A stretch of 64,000 nucleotides of DNA from Symbiodinium natans (GCA_905221605.1 CAJNDS010000413.1:660010-724009); one strand, 5' to 3'; shown: positions 52,334 to 62,698, numbered from the stretch's first letter. Translations and numbers: made by a program. Notes: generated by a model not told the origin, from the letters alone.

Positions 52334-52602
52334 CGGGTCATGTGTCATGTAGGGTTAGGTGTCGTGCAGGGTTTTTTAAAGTTTAGGCAGTCTAGGGTTT
52401 ATAGGGGTTAGCTTGTTCTGTTCCGCAGAGATCATGCCGATAGGATGAGTTCGGGTTTGGGGCTTAGGGTTTAAGGCGAAGGATTCCCTAAACCCTAAAC
52501 CCTAAATCCTCCTAAACCCTAAACCCTAAACCCTAAACCCTACATGCTTGGGTGCTAACAGGGGCTCAAGACTCTGTGAGGGACTTCGGCGCATGCAAGG
52601 CT

Positions 52603-52806
52603 TCACAGGATTGCCGCAACAGATTCGATGTAACTCTCGTTCGCGGCCCTAGGCTGAGCTCTCAAAGGGTCCAGTGCGTTTGAGGTGTTGTCTGGGTTTT
52701 GCAAGGGTTTGTTTGCTGTACCGTGCTTTAAACTTGCAAGGGTTTTGAAAATGGGTTTCGGCCTTGAGGGCTGCAGGTTAGGAACATTTCTCAGAGGGGT
52801 TACCAT
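52603..52806 (-). CDS. Possible exon, hypothetical
   Basis: 67-codon minus-strand frame: NLQPSRPKPIFKTLASLKHG, TANKPLQNPDNTSNALDPLR, NESYIESVAAIL, then stop. Ordinary composition, no recognised family. It lies beside a family G right half (52806-52849). Confidence 0.28.
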   Translation of the reverse strand: MVTPLRNVPNLQPSRPKPIFKTLASLKHGTANKPLQNPDNTSNALDPLRAQPRAANESYIESVAAIL

Positions 52807-52849
52807 AATGCCTGTTAAGGATTGTTAGTATAAGGGGGAACATCCCAAG
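52806..52849. mobile_element. Family G right half
   Basis: TAATGCCTGTTAAGGATTGT and GTATAAGGGGGAACATCCC only. Confidence 0.7.
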
Positions 52850-53245
52850 TTGCAGGAGTTTCTGTCTGAATGATATGGGTGTGGTTCTGCTTATGGGCTC
52901 TTTAGTTGTCTCTTGTTATCGTGTAGGGTTCATTCGTTGCAGCCGAAGATCCTCTCAACCCCAAACCCTAAACCCTAAACCCTAAACCCTAAACCCTAAA
53001 CCCTAAACCCTAAACGACCAACTCATGGGTTCAGGGCTTAGTGTTCAGGATTTCAGGTGATGAGCCCCAACCCTAAGAGTCCTTGGCTTCATGGGCTTTG
53101 GGGCCCAAAGGCCCCCTAAACCCTAAACCCTAAACCCTAAACCCTAAACCCGCAACGGCCGTTCTCGTTCTCCAACGCTCCGCGCTTGGAGGACGCAGGC
53201 ATGCTTCGCTGCAGGCGCAAGCACTCTTTGCAAAGTTACACGTGG

Positions 53246-53342
53246 ACCCTAAGGATCCATGTCCCTGTATCGAATATACTTGGGCCCTGAAGCTGCTTTT
53301 TAGGAACCCCTTTAAGGCCCAAGTACTATACAGGTACAAGCC
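53246..53342. mobile_element. Fold-back element, family B
   Basis: CCTAAGGATCCATGTCCCTG at the left; CCAAGTACTATACAGGTACA at the right, with the last bases of the arm lost. It accounts for the ORF at 53130. Confidence 0.75.
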
Positions 53343-54079
53343 TCTCCTCTTTCCCCTCAATGCTGGCAGGGTGCTAGGGATTCGGGGTTAGGGTTTTGTG
53401 CTTTGAGTTGACGTAGTGAGGGAGCGGCGCTCTAGTCAGCTGACCCAACAATGCAAACTTGGTGGTGTCCGGGTACTCTTGAGCCTCTAAGGGTAGTTAA
53501 ACCCGTAATGTTGGACTGGCTTTAGTAGATGGGACCACTATTATGCGATTTTCCGCTCGGCCTATACAGGACCCCTCATTGTTTAGGGGGGTTCACAATT
53601 ATGCGATGTTGTCCCGGCTGGGGTTGAAGGGCGGGGGGCCGGGGAGCCAAAAACTAAAAAAAAGTTTTGAATAAGAAGCTCCGGATTTTTTTGGTGTCCA
53701 GCCTTATTTAAATTCCTTGTAAAATCTTTCATTACGAAACAGGCCCCCAAACAATTTTCCAAGGGAGTAGCCCACGAGCTGCCCTGATTCGCTTTAGCAA
53801 GTTGTTTCGGTGGTCCGCATGAATGCGGAGCCCCGGCGACCGTGGAGCTACAAAGCCTGGAAAGCTTAGACCCTCAAGCTTCAAGGCTTCCCCTCAACCC
53901 TCGACCCCTAGCCGCCCTACCCCCAGCCCCCGTCCCAGCCCCGTCCCAGATTATTAAGGATCCCCGAAAAACCCAAAATTGTTTGGGGGGAGGGGGGGGG
54001 GGGACCCCTACGCACTAAAGCGAGTACAACATTAGTATGGTTCCCTGTTTAAAGGGTTCTGAAGCACGGGCCCTTGGGT
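53343..54079. other. Unique, partly AT-rich stretch
   Basis: No ORF of note. TTATGCGAT motifs near 53544 and 53604 resemble the termini of the element that follows. Confidence 0.4.
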
Positions 54080-54432
54080 TGTAATGTGGTCTCCTGATTA
54101 GTGTGGGCCCCCCCCCCCCCCCCCCGCCAAACTAAATCAACCCCACAATAGTGTCAAAAAAAAAGGGACCCCCCCAAACTAATTTTCGGCCCCGGGGCCC
54201 CCCCCACCGGCTCCTCTTCATTTCCTCTTCACTCCTCTTCCCTCTCCTCTTCCTCTCCTCTTCCTCTCCCTCTCCTCTTAGGTAATTAAGCTCACTCTTC
54301 CGAAACCCATGCCCGAAAAAACTGTTCATTATTGTAGGGGGGCAACCAAATTCTTGTCCCCTGAATTATTTTTTGAAAACTTTTCATTATTGGAGGGGTC
54401 CACACTAATCAGGATACGACATTATAGGGTAC
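54080..54432. mobile_element. Fold-back element, family N, about 350 bp
   Basis: Left GTAATGTGGTCTCCTGATTA with GTGTGGGCC and right GGTCCACACTAATCAGGATA with CGACATTA are inverted. The interior has C runs and a CTCTTCCTCTCC-type pyrimidine block at 54210-54280, the source of the E/R-rich minus ORF. Confidence 0.6.
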
Positions 54433-54599
54433 GTATATAAGGGTATATAAGGTGCCCTAAAAGAGCCTCAACCCCCGACCTCCCACTGCAGCCCACTGCC
54501 GAACCAAAACCAAAACGTTTAAATCCTCGCTTTGCGCCCCAAGCTCCCTCGACGCCCTGAACTCTAAGCCCTGAGCCCGGCACCTCGTAACCCTGCGTC

Positions 54600-54626
54600 T
54601 CCCCCCCCCCCCCCCCCCCCCCCCCA
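54600..54626. repeat. C homopolymer run
   Basis: About twenty-five C. Confidence 0.95.
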
Positions 54627-54849
54627 AATCGCAGTTCCCTTTTTTGGACGGAGAATCTTCTTATTCCCTAAAGACAACAAAGGCGAATGGCAAGGAGAGC
54701 CTACTCAAGGGCTCATATGTAGCACCCTTTTCGGGCAGTTTTCTGGAATCTTGTTTGACTAGCCCAGACAGGAACCCCGCAAGCCCAACACCCCTTAAAC
54801 CTGTTATTATATGAAGCATCCCTAGAAAACAAGGTATATCCGAAAATCT

Positions 54850-55135
54850 GGATGGTATGTACTGTAGTATGTACTTGGGCCTTATATAAATGGGTTCCTG
54901 TATATATACCCGATTAAGAGAGTCAAACTTGGATCCGCAAGGCTGTGTTGCTGCAAGGGTCCCTTAACATACTCCTTATATGGCCCTTATATTCCCTTAG
55001 GGGATTTTTAAGAAGAGCTCCCAAACCCAAGGATACAATCTTAGGGGTCCGAGATAGAGTCGCCTGATTTTTAGGCACATGGATCCTTGTAAGGGATTAT
55101 ACTTGGTTAAATAAGTACCATGAACCTCCCAGTAA
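54850..55135. mobile_element. Decayed family B and family A pieces
   Basis: GTATGTACTTGGGCCTTATA (54873) and GGCACATGGATCCTTG (55074) are B-like arms far apart. TACTTGGTTAAATAAGTACC with ATGAACCTCC (to 55133) is an A right end. Confidence 0.5.
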
Positions 55136-55213
55136 GCCGTGCAGGTGGGTGAAAAGCTCCTGGGCGGCGGGAGCTCCGAGCCGAGAAAGGCTGACGTAGC
55201 CACTGTAGGGCTT

Positions 55214-55298
55214 AGGCCTAAACCCTAAACCCTAAACCCTAAACCCTAAACCCTAAACCCTAAACCCTAAACCCTAAACCCTAAACCCTAAACCCTGA
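55214..55298 (-). repeat. CCCTAAA tract, 12 units
   Basis: A perfect run. Confidence 0.95.
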
Positions 55299-56328
55299 AC
55301 TGTAGGGCCTCAGTTGCTGGGTACATTTGCCCGTTTATGGTGCAAGGCTATACTTGCTGGGGCAAAGCAGCCAAGGTTTGCTAGCTCTGAGTTATAGGGC
55401 TTTCAGAGCTCGGGCCCGGTTTCTCAAGCCCAACCCCCCTGACTGAAATGAAAATTTCTTTCAAGTCTCAGAGAGCCCTTTACCACCCCCAATTCATGAA
55501 CACACCACACCCTATATGGCCACTTCTCTAAATTGTGGTTCTTTTGGGGGTTAACTAGTCGGCTAAACGGGACCATGGTTTGAAGAACTGACCATATAGA
55601 CCCTAAACCCTAAACCATAGGGGCAATGCGGGTTGTGGGCCAAGGCTTCTCCGCCTGCCTCCGACGGCACGCAGGAGCTGTCGGAAGAGGCGTCAGTAGT
55701 TGTGCTGGCCTATGTTAGGCACCTTTTGGGGGATATTGGATGTTCAGGGCATTACTGTTGAGGATTTTTAAGCCTAAAGCCCAAGCTCTACATAACTAAG
55801 CCCAAATTCAAGCCCAAATTGTAGACGCTCAGCCCTGAAAGGTTTTCAAGATCGATAGCCCCTGCCACAGTGTTGGAGCAAATGGCCAACGGAAAGCAGG
55901 TCGTGGGGCTTTTCATGGGGGTGGGTGGGTTTGGGGGTTTAGCCTTGGGGACCTAATCAACCCTAAAATTGGGTTTATATACACTATACTACTATAACCC
56001 CTATTAAGGTATGTGAACCATAATAACCGGTCGGGTTTGCAGGGGACAAGGGTTTGGGCGAAGGGGGTAGAGGGAGGGCGACAGGACTGGTTCGCAATTT
56101 CTAAATCAATAAAAACTCTGGTTTGTTTTTGTTTTAGGAGGCGGGTCAGTTGGGGGGGGGTGCGCCACCCACCACAAACACCGCCCAAAAACACCCTTCC
56201 CCTTCTCCGACGCCCGACCCGCAGGTAACCTGAAGCCATGTCTCAGCCAGTGAGCGCAAGCCCGCACAGGTGCTCCAGCAAGCCCTTGAGGCCGAGGAAG
56301 CCGCAGGCCTGCATGGCGGCAGGTTGTA
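55299..56328. other. Gene-poor stretch
   Basis: Unique sequence. ORFs at 55913 (minus) and 56013 (plus) overlap each other and include low-complexity ends. I support neither. Confidence 0.4.
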
Positions 56329-56471
56329 CTCGGAGGTTCAGAGTACTTATTTGAACCAGTTATAAACTGTGCTTATGAATGTAGGTAAAACCATATTAGG
56401 GCACTTAAGGGGCTTATAAGTGGGTTATAAGTACAGGTATGCTTGGTTAATCAGTACCAGGAATGTCCCAG
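56329..56471. mobile_element. Fold-back element, family A
   Basis: CTCGGAGGTTCAGAGTACTT and CAGTACCAGGAATGTCCCAG are diverged ends. TA on both sides. Confidence 0.75.
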
Positions 56472-56977
56472 TAGGGGTTGAGGGGTTTGAGGGTTTGAGG
56501 GGTTAGGTTCCTAAATTCCCTAGTGGTGCACAGTGCACATCTTATCTTTGCAGTTCAAGGGTTAGACGCACACAGAAGCCCCATGCGCGCAAAGGTTTTC
56601 CTTCTTTCTCCAGCTTATTGGGAGTCTCAAGTCTTAGTTTTGGGGTTTAGGGGTTAGGGGTTAGGGTTTAGGAGTTAGGGTCTGAACCTTGCAAGTCCCT
56701 GGGCCCTGAACCCGCCGACTACGCCCCTCAGCTAGAACTCTGCCGAAGCCCCTGAAGGAGGTCCCTAAATCCCCAAGACCCCAAACCCTAAACCCTAAAC
56801 CCTAAACCACGGAGACTGAAACAACTCTTCGTTCCGACTGTGCGCAGGCTTCGGCGCAGTGGCATCCGAGTTCCTGCGAGACCTACCAACGCAGCCGAGG
56901 TGGGCCCTCAATGGCCCTGAACCACGGCTGAGGGTTTAGAGTTTAGGGTTTAGGGTTTAGGGTTTAGGGTTTGGCCC

Positions 56978-57102
56978 TACAAGGAGGGGCCCCTCTAGTT
57001 ATAAGTAGAGCTATAAGGACCCCAAATTAGGTTATAAGGATCCGAAATGTGGCCATAAGTCCCTGAACTACAGTTAGTATAGTAAGGGGGCCCCTCCTTG
57101 TA
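56978..57102. mobile_element. Fold-back element, family F, complete
   Basis: TACAAGGAGGGGCCCCT and GGGGGCCCCTCCTTGTA are the ends. It directly follows a TTTAGGG tract. Confidence 0.9.
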
Positions 57103-57420
57103 CACCCTACCTAACCTCTAAATCCCTAAATCCCCAATCCTCGCGCTCTAAACCTGAAACCCTTTTTTAAAACCCTTCGAGAAGACCCCCAAGCCCTGAA
57201 CTTAAGCCTACACCCCAGAAAGCCTAGACCCTAAACCCTCAACCCTAAACCCTAAACCCCAAACCCCAAACCCCAACCCTAACCCTAAACCCGAAACCCT
57301 AACCCTAAACCCTTCGGCTTTCTAAGGCTTCGGGGAGTCTCCTGTCTGAGGCCAAAGGTTGCAACCTAAACCTCAGAACCCTCAACCTTGGGTTGCTGCT
57401 CAGGAGGGAAGGCAACCACA

Positions 57421-57506
57421 TTATATACATATATATATATATACATGCATATATATATATATATATATATGCTCGCCCCCCCCCCCCATGATCCACACAT
57501 TTGGCC
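57421..57506. repeat. TA microsatellite, C run and left inverted end of the 3-kb block
   Basis: (TA)n, then GCTCG, a C run, CATGATCCACACATTTGG. The reverse complement of this arrangement (GTGTGGATCATGGGGGG ... ATATAT) occurs at 60477-60530. Confidence 0.75.
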
Positions 57507-57534
57507 TCGGGAACGGGGTTTTGGGAGGGGGGGG

Positions 57535-58315
57535 ACTCCAGACTCCAGATTTCCAGAAAAAATCTGGAGTACCCGGGCCCCGGACTCCAGACTCCAGATT
57601 TCCAGAAAAAATCTGGAGTACCCCCAGACTCCAGACTCCAGATTTCCGTACCCCCAGACTCCAGACTCCAGATTTCCAGAAAAAATCTGGAGTACCTCCA
57701 GACTCCAGACTCCAGATTTCCAAAAAAAATCTGGAGTACCGGGACTCTGGACTCCAGATTCTGGAGTCTGTAATCTGGAGTCTGGGGCCGCGAGTACTCC
57801 AGATTTTTTCTGGAAATCTGGAGTCTGGAGTCCGGGGCCCCGGTACTCCAGATTTTTTCTGGAAATCTGGAGTCTGGAGTCCGGGGCCCGGGTACTCCAG
57901 ATTTTTTCTGGAAATCTGGAGTCTGGAGTCCGGGGCCCGGGTACTCCAGATTTTTTCTGGAAATCTGGAGTCTGGAGTCCGGGGCCCGGGTACTCCAGAT
58001 TTTTTCTGGAAATCTGGAGTCTGGAGTCCGGGGCCCGGGTACTCCAGATTTTTTCTGGAAATCTGGAGTCTGGAGTCCGGGGCCCGGGTACTCCAGATTT
58101 TTTTCTGGAAATCTGGAGTCTGGAGTCCGGGGCCCGGGTACTCCAGATTTTTTCTGGAAATCTGGAGTCTGGAGTCCGGGGCGCGGGTACTCCAGATTTT
58201 TGTTGGAAATCTGGAGTCTGGAGTCCGGGGCGCGGGTACTCCAGATTTTTTCTGAAAAATCTGGAGTCTGGAGTCCGAAGCCCGGGTACTCCAGCTTTTT
58301 TCTGGAAATCTAGTG
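57535..58315. repeat. 49-bp satellite arranged as a large inverted repeat
   Basis: The unit is TACTCCAGATTTTTTCTGG with AAATCTGGAGTCTGGAGTCC and GGGGCCCGGG. About eleven units run 57795-58315 with a 49-bp step; about five run in the opposite sense at 57535-57740, meeting near 57770. Each unit is itself a hairpin (CTCCAGAT...ATCTGGAG). The two 300-codon ORFs here are translated satellite, not genes. Confidence 0.93.
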
Positions 58316-59640
58316 TTTAGGGTTTAGTGTGTAGGTTTCAGGGTTTAGGGTTTTGTGTTTAGGGTTGAGTGTTAAGTTTAGGTTTTAGGGTCTAGGGTCA
58401 AGCGGCTCGGCTAAAACCCAAATAAAACCCTAAACTCTGAAATCCAAACAGTAAGCATCTGAAACCCCGACGGTTTTTTTGGTTTCAGGTTTAGATTTAG
58501 TAGGGCTCGAGGTTCTGGGCTTGGGGTTTACTGTTTAGGGTTTAGGGTTTAGTGTCTAATGTTTAGGGTTTAGTTTGAAATGTTTAAGGTTTAGTTTTTG
58601 GGTTAAGTGCTTAAGTGTTTAGGGTTTCGTGCTAAGTGTTTGGGGTTTGTGCTAAGGGCTTAGTGTTAAGTTTTTAGGGTTAGTGTTTAGGGTTTAGTGT
58701 TGAGGGTTTCGGGTTTGGGTTTTAGGTTAAGGGTTTTATGGATTTTTACAAATTTAAATGATCTGGGGAAGGCACCGGGGCTGCCCCAGACCATTGACAA
58801 CTTAAAAAATCCTTCTGTTAGGCTTTAGGGTTTAGTGTGTAGGGTTTAGTGTGTAATGGTTAGGGTTTAGTTTGTAGGGTGTAGTGTTTAAGTGTTTAGG
58901 GTTTATTGTTTAGTAAGGGTTTAGTGCTTAAGTGTTTAGGGTTTCGTGTTCAGTGTTTGGGGTTCGTGCTAAGGGCGTAGTGTTAAGCTTTTAGGGTTAG
59001 TGTTTACGCTGGTGTTTAGGGTTCAGTGCTAAGGGTTTCGGTTTTTTTTGGGTTAAGGGTCTAGTGTGTAGGGTTTAGTGTGTAATGTTTAGGGTTTAGT
59101 TTTTAGGGGTGCTTAGGTGTTTAGGGTTTCCTGTTTAGTGTTTGGGGTTTGTGCTAAGGGCTTAGTGTTAAGTTTTTAGGGTTAGTGTTTAGGGTCTGGT
59201 GCTGAGTGTTTAGGGTTTAGTAGTGCTCAAGTGTTTAGGGTTTCGTGTCAAGTGTTTGGGGTTTGTGGGCCTAGTGTTAAGTTTTTAGGGTTAGTGTTTA
59301 GGGTCTAGTGCTGAGTGTTTAGGGTTTAGTGTTAAGGGTTTCGGGTTTGGTTTTTTGGATTTAGGGTTTCAAGGATGTTTACTAGTGTTCAGGGTTTAGT
59401 GTGTAGGGTTTAGTGTGTAATGTTCAGGGTTTAGTTTTTAGGGTGTAGTGTTTGAGTGTTTAGGGTTTCGTGTTTAGGGTCTAGTGCTTAAGTGTTTAGG
59501 GTTTCATGTTAAGTGCTTGGGGTTTGTGCTAAGGGCTTAGTGTTAAGTTTTTGGGTTAGTGTTTAGGGTCTGGTGCTGAGTGTTTAGGGTTTAGAGCTAA
59601 GGGTTTCGGGGTTGGATTTTAGGGTTAAGGGGTTTGAGGG
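58316..59640 (+). repeat. Degenerate TTTAGGG-derived array with higher-order units
   Basis: GTTTAGGGTTTAGTG-type sequence throughout. A unit containing AAGTGTTTAGGGTTTCGTG, GGGGTTTGTGCTAAGGGC and TTAGTGTTAAGTTTTTAGG recurs about five times (near 58610, 58930, 59110, 59230 and 59480), at roughly 130-330 bp spacing. Confidence 0.88.
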
Positions 59641-60233
59641 TTTTTGCAAGTTTACATGATCTGGGGAAGGCACTGGGGCTTCCCCAGACCCACCTAAACA
59701 TTAAAAATCCTTAAATCTGATAAAAATCTTAAAGCTTCTGTTTAAGCATTCTCGGGATTATGAAGGTTTTAAGCCGTTTAAGCCTTTTAAAGACCTTAAA
59801 TTGCTTACGTATTTAAGTGGCTGTCCTTTGCGGATTTTTGAGATTGTTGAAGTTGCCAATGGTCTGGAGAAGCCCCGGTGCCTTCCCCAGACAATATAAA
59901 TTTTTTAACATCCGTAAAACCCTGAAATTCTTACAGTTGTAAATGGCTGTCCTTTTAAAGTTTAAAGATTTTAGGATGTTCAATTCTAAAATCCGTAACT
60001 TCCTTAATATTAAACGGCTGCCCGTTTTGAATTTTAAAGAATTTTAGACTTTTAAGGGATAAACGTTTCGAGGTTGTTAAGGGCTTTAAAGCCTTTTAAG
60101 ATCCGTTAAATCTTGAAAATCTTGAAAGGCTTTAAATACCTTAAAGCCCTTCAAATTTGAAAAGGGCTGCCCCTTTTAAGGATCTTTAAAGTTGCAAATG
60201 GTCTGGGGAAGCCCCGGTGCCTTCCACAGATCA
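58760..60233. repeat. Four copies of a GC-rich hairpin, two in each orientation
   Basis: ATCTGGGGAAGGCACCGGGG with CTGCCCCAGACCAT at 58760-58794, the similar form at 59658-59690, and the reverse complement (GGTCTGGGGAAGCCCCGGTG with CCTTCCCCAGAC) at 59860-59893 and 60199-60233. Outer CTGGGGAAG and CTTCCCCAG pair as a stem. Confidence 0.85.
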
Positions 60234-60320
60234 TCTAAATTTTTACAAACCCCTAAAACCTAAAACCCTGAAAAGCCTTAAGCTTCTAAATGGCTACCCT
60301 TCTAAAAGTTTATAGAGCCG
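59691..60320. repeat. AT-rich block with recurring TAAATGGCTGCCCTTTTAAA-like motif
   Basis: Variants of AAATGGCTGTCCTTTTAAAG appear near 59815, 59940, 60007, 60158 and 60285, among TTTTAAA-rich sequence. No ORF. The 5' and 3' hairpins above bracket it. Confidence 0.7.
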
Positions 60321-60476
60321 CAAAACACAAGTTTCAGAAGCAAAATGCACATAAAAACACTAGTGTTTTTATAGAGGATAATATAATAGAGCTTTTTGTA
60401 TTCCAGTGCAGTTTTTACTGCATTTTTCCGGTGAAAAAACAGAAAATCAGACAAAGATGAAGACAGGAAAACCATA

Positions 60477-60530
60477 GGTGTGGATCATGGGGGGGGGGCT
60501 GACCATATATATATATATATATATATATAG
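60477..60530. repeat. Right inverted end of the 3-kb block
   Basis: GTGTGGATCATGGGGGGGGG, CTGACC, then (TA)n: the mirror of 57460-57500. Confidence 0.75.
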
Positions 60531-60532
60531 TT

Positions 60533-61080
60533 TTATCGGTGTATTTGTTTGTTATTTGTGTAGAAAAGCCTAAAAATTGTGCGAAAGACCGGCGCAAGCT
60601 CCGCGAAAGTCTAACGTGTCCCATGAAGGGCCCAGCCGGCGTCCATCTGCTCAAGAAGTGCGCCGTGTGCGTAGCTGTAGTACGTAGGCGCCATGGATGC
60701 GATTAGAGGTCTTGGGTTCAGGAGTGCGCGCGACTAGGCGCGCTAAAGCTCCGCGAAAGGACATTTAATGTTAACGAAAGATACGTTTCCGGGACAAAGT
60801 GATTTTGCTCAACTGCCAATCTATGTCTATATCCATCTATATCTATATCTAGATCTGTATTTATATGCATATATGACATATATATATATGTATATCTATA
60901 TAATGCATACATATGTATACATCTATGCGCGTACACACACACAGAGCATTGTTTAAGTATGTAGTTGCTCTATCTGGTAATCCCATAAACCCTAAAGCGA
61001 GGCCGCGAGAGCAGCCCGAGACCTCCCGGTGGCTTCCCCTCTTCACCGTGCGACGCCCGCTTTTTGAGGGGCAGGCGCCG
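60533..61080. other. Unique sequence with CTCCGCGAAAG repeat and TA microsatellite
   Basis: AAGCTCCGCGAAAG occurs at about 60596 and 60746. A TATAC/ATCTA microsatellite lies at 60825-60945. ORFs here are low complexity. Confidence 0.5.
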
Positions 61081-61099
61081 GCAGGTTTAGGGTTTTCAG

Positions 61100-61210
61100 G
61101 GTGTTTTTTTTAGGGTTTAGGGTTTATACTGACAGTCATTAATGGGATTATAATTGGGGGGGGGGGGGGGGGGTACTATCATCCCTATGAAGGACTGTTA
61201 GTTTAAGGAG
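61100..61210. mobile_element. Family G, left end replaced by TTTAGGG sequence
   Basis: TTTAGGGTTTATACTGACAG replaces the expected GATGTTCCCCCTTATACTAACAG. The right end GTTAGTTTAAGGAGGAACAT is present. A G run of about 18 lies in the centre. Confidence 0.7.
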
Positions 61211-61249
61211 GAACATCCCAAATGCACGGGTTCAAAGGGTTTAAGGGCG

Positions 61250-61713
61250 TTAGTTACGCTCAGTTGGGTTTGAGGGTTTAAGAGTTTCAAGGGCTTGAGT
61301 GGATAAGGATTTTGGGAGTTCAGGTTGTATGATTGCGTTGCTCCCGTGAGGTATGTGCATGTCTGGGAATGCATCGGTTGCCCGCACTTGCTGGTTTTGC
61401 TGCTCTTGCCATCTCTTGCCACTTCGTTGCTTGCTGTAAACCTCCAACGACTTGTATGTTACTCGCACAAAGCTGTCTAAGAAGTGAGAAATCGAGAAAC
61501 TGGAAGTGCAGGGGTTTTCTTAGAATGTCAAACTCTGACAGTGACACGCCCCGTCATCTCAACAAATCGCTCTTACCTTGCTCGAGTTCTCGAAGTTTTT
61601 TGTCTGGCGCCTTTGCTGCGCTTGGAGGTTCGGGCTTGAGAAGGCTGCTCTGAACCGTAAATCCAGGATCTTTGCGCAGAAGCTCGGTGGGTTGAGTGCT
61701 GTTTGGTGACGGC
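61250..61713 (-). CDS. Hypothetical protein, two exons with a 100-bp GT-AG intron
   Basis: I do not recognise this protein, but the structure is convincing. The upstream minus-strand exon (61713-61577) is open from a CCCCCCAG acceptor and encodes ELLRKDPGFTVQSSLLKPEP and SAAKAPDKKLRELEQ. It ends at a good donor CAAG|GTAAGA. The intron 61576-61477 ends in TTTCTCACTTCTTAG. The next exon (61476-61250) stays in phase: DSFVRVTYKSLEVYSKQRSG, KRWQEQQNQQVRATDAFPD, MHIPHGSNAIIQPELPKSL, stopping at TAA 61250. A basic/Q-rich central part and a K/E-rich segment suggest a soluble protein. Earlier exons should lie above 61713. The plus-strand ORF at 61333-61653 is its shadow. Confidence 0.55.
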
Positions 61714-62572
61714 CTGGGGGGTCATGTCCGCCAAGGTAGTCGTCTGCTAGAATCTTAGTAGTAGAGTAGGTAACCTTTAACCTTTTTGGGGTAATATATT
61801 CCCCTTATAATCCCAAAGGTTAACCTTTAAAACCCCTAGGTACTGGACAACTAAGGAATCCCTGTTAAGATACAAGGACCATGAATCTGTTGGGGTCACT
61901 TGGTCCCCAAGATGTGTTCAATGACAAACTGTGAAGTGAGCTGACGCGCGCGCGCTGAACTTTTCAGAAGGGGACGGGGCACATATCGTAGATGTCACAC
62001 AACGCTCTTGCCCAATTCAATCGCTGCCCTTGCGTCATGCGACTCATAACTGGCAGCAGGTGCGAAAACTCAGCCTTTTCGAACCTCGCTTCTTACGCGT
62101 CTTCGACGACCTCAAGGACCCCTCGACCTGTACTTCTCCGGTTAAGGGTTTGTGGCACTACGCTATCTCTGTTTCCCCTTTTTGTCGTAGCTCAGGTCGG
62201 AAGATGCTTCTCGTGAGGTTGCCGTTCCAGCACGAGGGTCGCTGTAGGCCCAAGCAGACCCTGACGCGATAGAAGCTGCAAGGGAGAACTCATACAGAAG
62301 CCTAAACCACACTCAGAAGCATGGCCCTCGCCATCCCTACATGGCTGCAATAAAAGTGCTCAAACACCGCTTCTACTCGAGCAGACCCCTATACGATGCG
62401 CACACGGCGCGCGTGCTTGTCAGCTTGCGGTTAGTTTGTCTTCTCGTTCGCTTGTATGCACTGTCAACCCCAGACCCCTAAACCTCTAGCACCTTTCATC
62501 ATCGAAAGAGTGCATTGCTACGACAGGCGTGAAAGGCTTCACAAGCCAGGTCTAGGGATTTGGCGTAGTTAC
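61714..62572. other. Mostly unique stretch with one weak ORF
   Basis: 61780-61860 has AACCTTTTTGGGG / CCCCTTATAATCCC, resembling the inner part of family C. An ORF at 62030-62272 (plus; HNWQQVRKLSLFEPRFLRVF, DDLKDPSTCTSPVKGLWHYA) reads like protein but lacks ATG and splice evidence. I give it about 0.2. Confidence 0.35.
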
Positions 62573-62698
62573 TACAAGGAGGGGCCCCCCCTAGTTATAA
62601 GTAGAGTTATAAGGACCCTAAATTAGGGTATAAGGGTCCTAAATTAGGCTATTAAGTCCCTTAGCTACAATTGGTATAGTAAGGGCGCCCTCCTTGTA
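62573..62698. mobile_element. Fold-back element, family F, complete
   Basis: TACAAGGAGGGGCCCCCC and GGGCGCCCTCCTTGTA are the ends. Confidence 0.88.

Noticed and set aside
57535-58315. CRISPR-like regular array
   Set aside because: Units are contiguous tandem repeats without unique spacers, the array inverts, and the context is eukaryotic.
57359-58320. Two overlapping ORFs of about 300 codons
   Set aside because: They translate the 49-bp satellite, whose period lets several frames stay open; the peptides are pure repeats.
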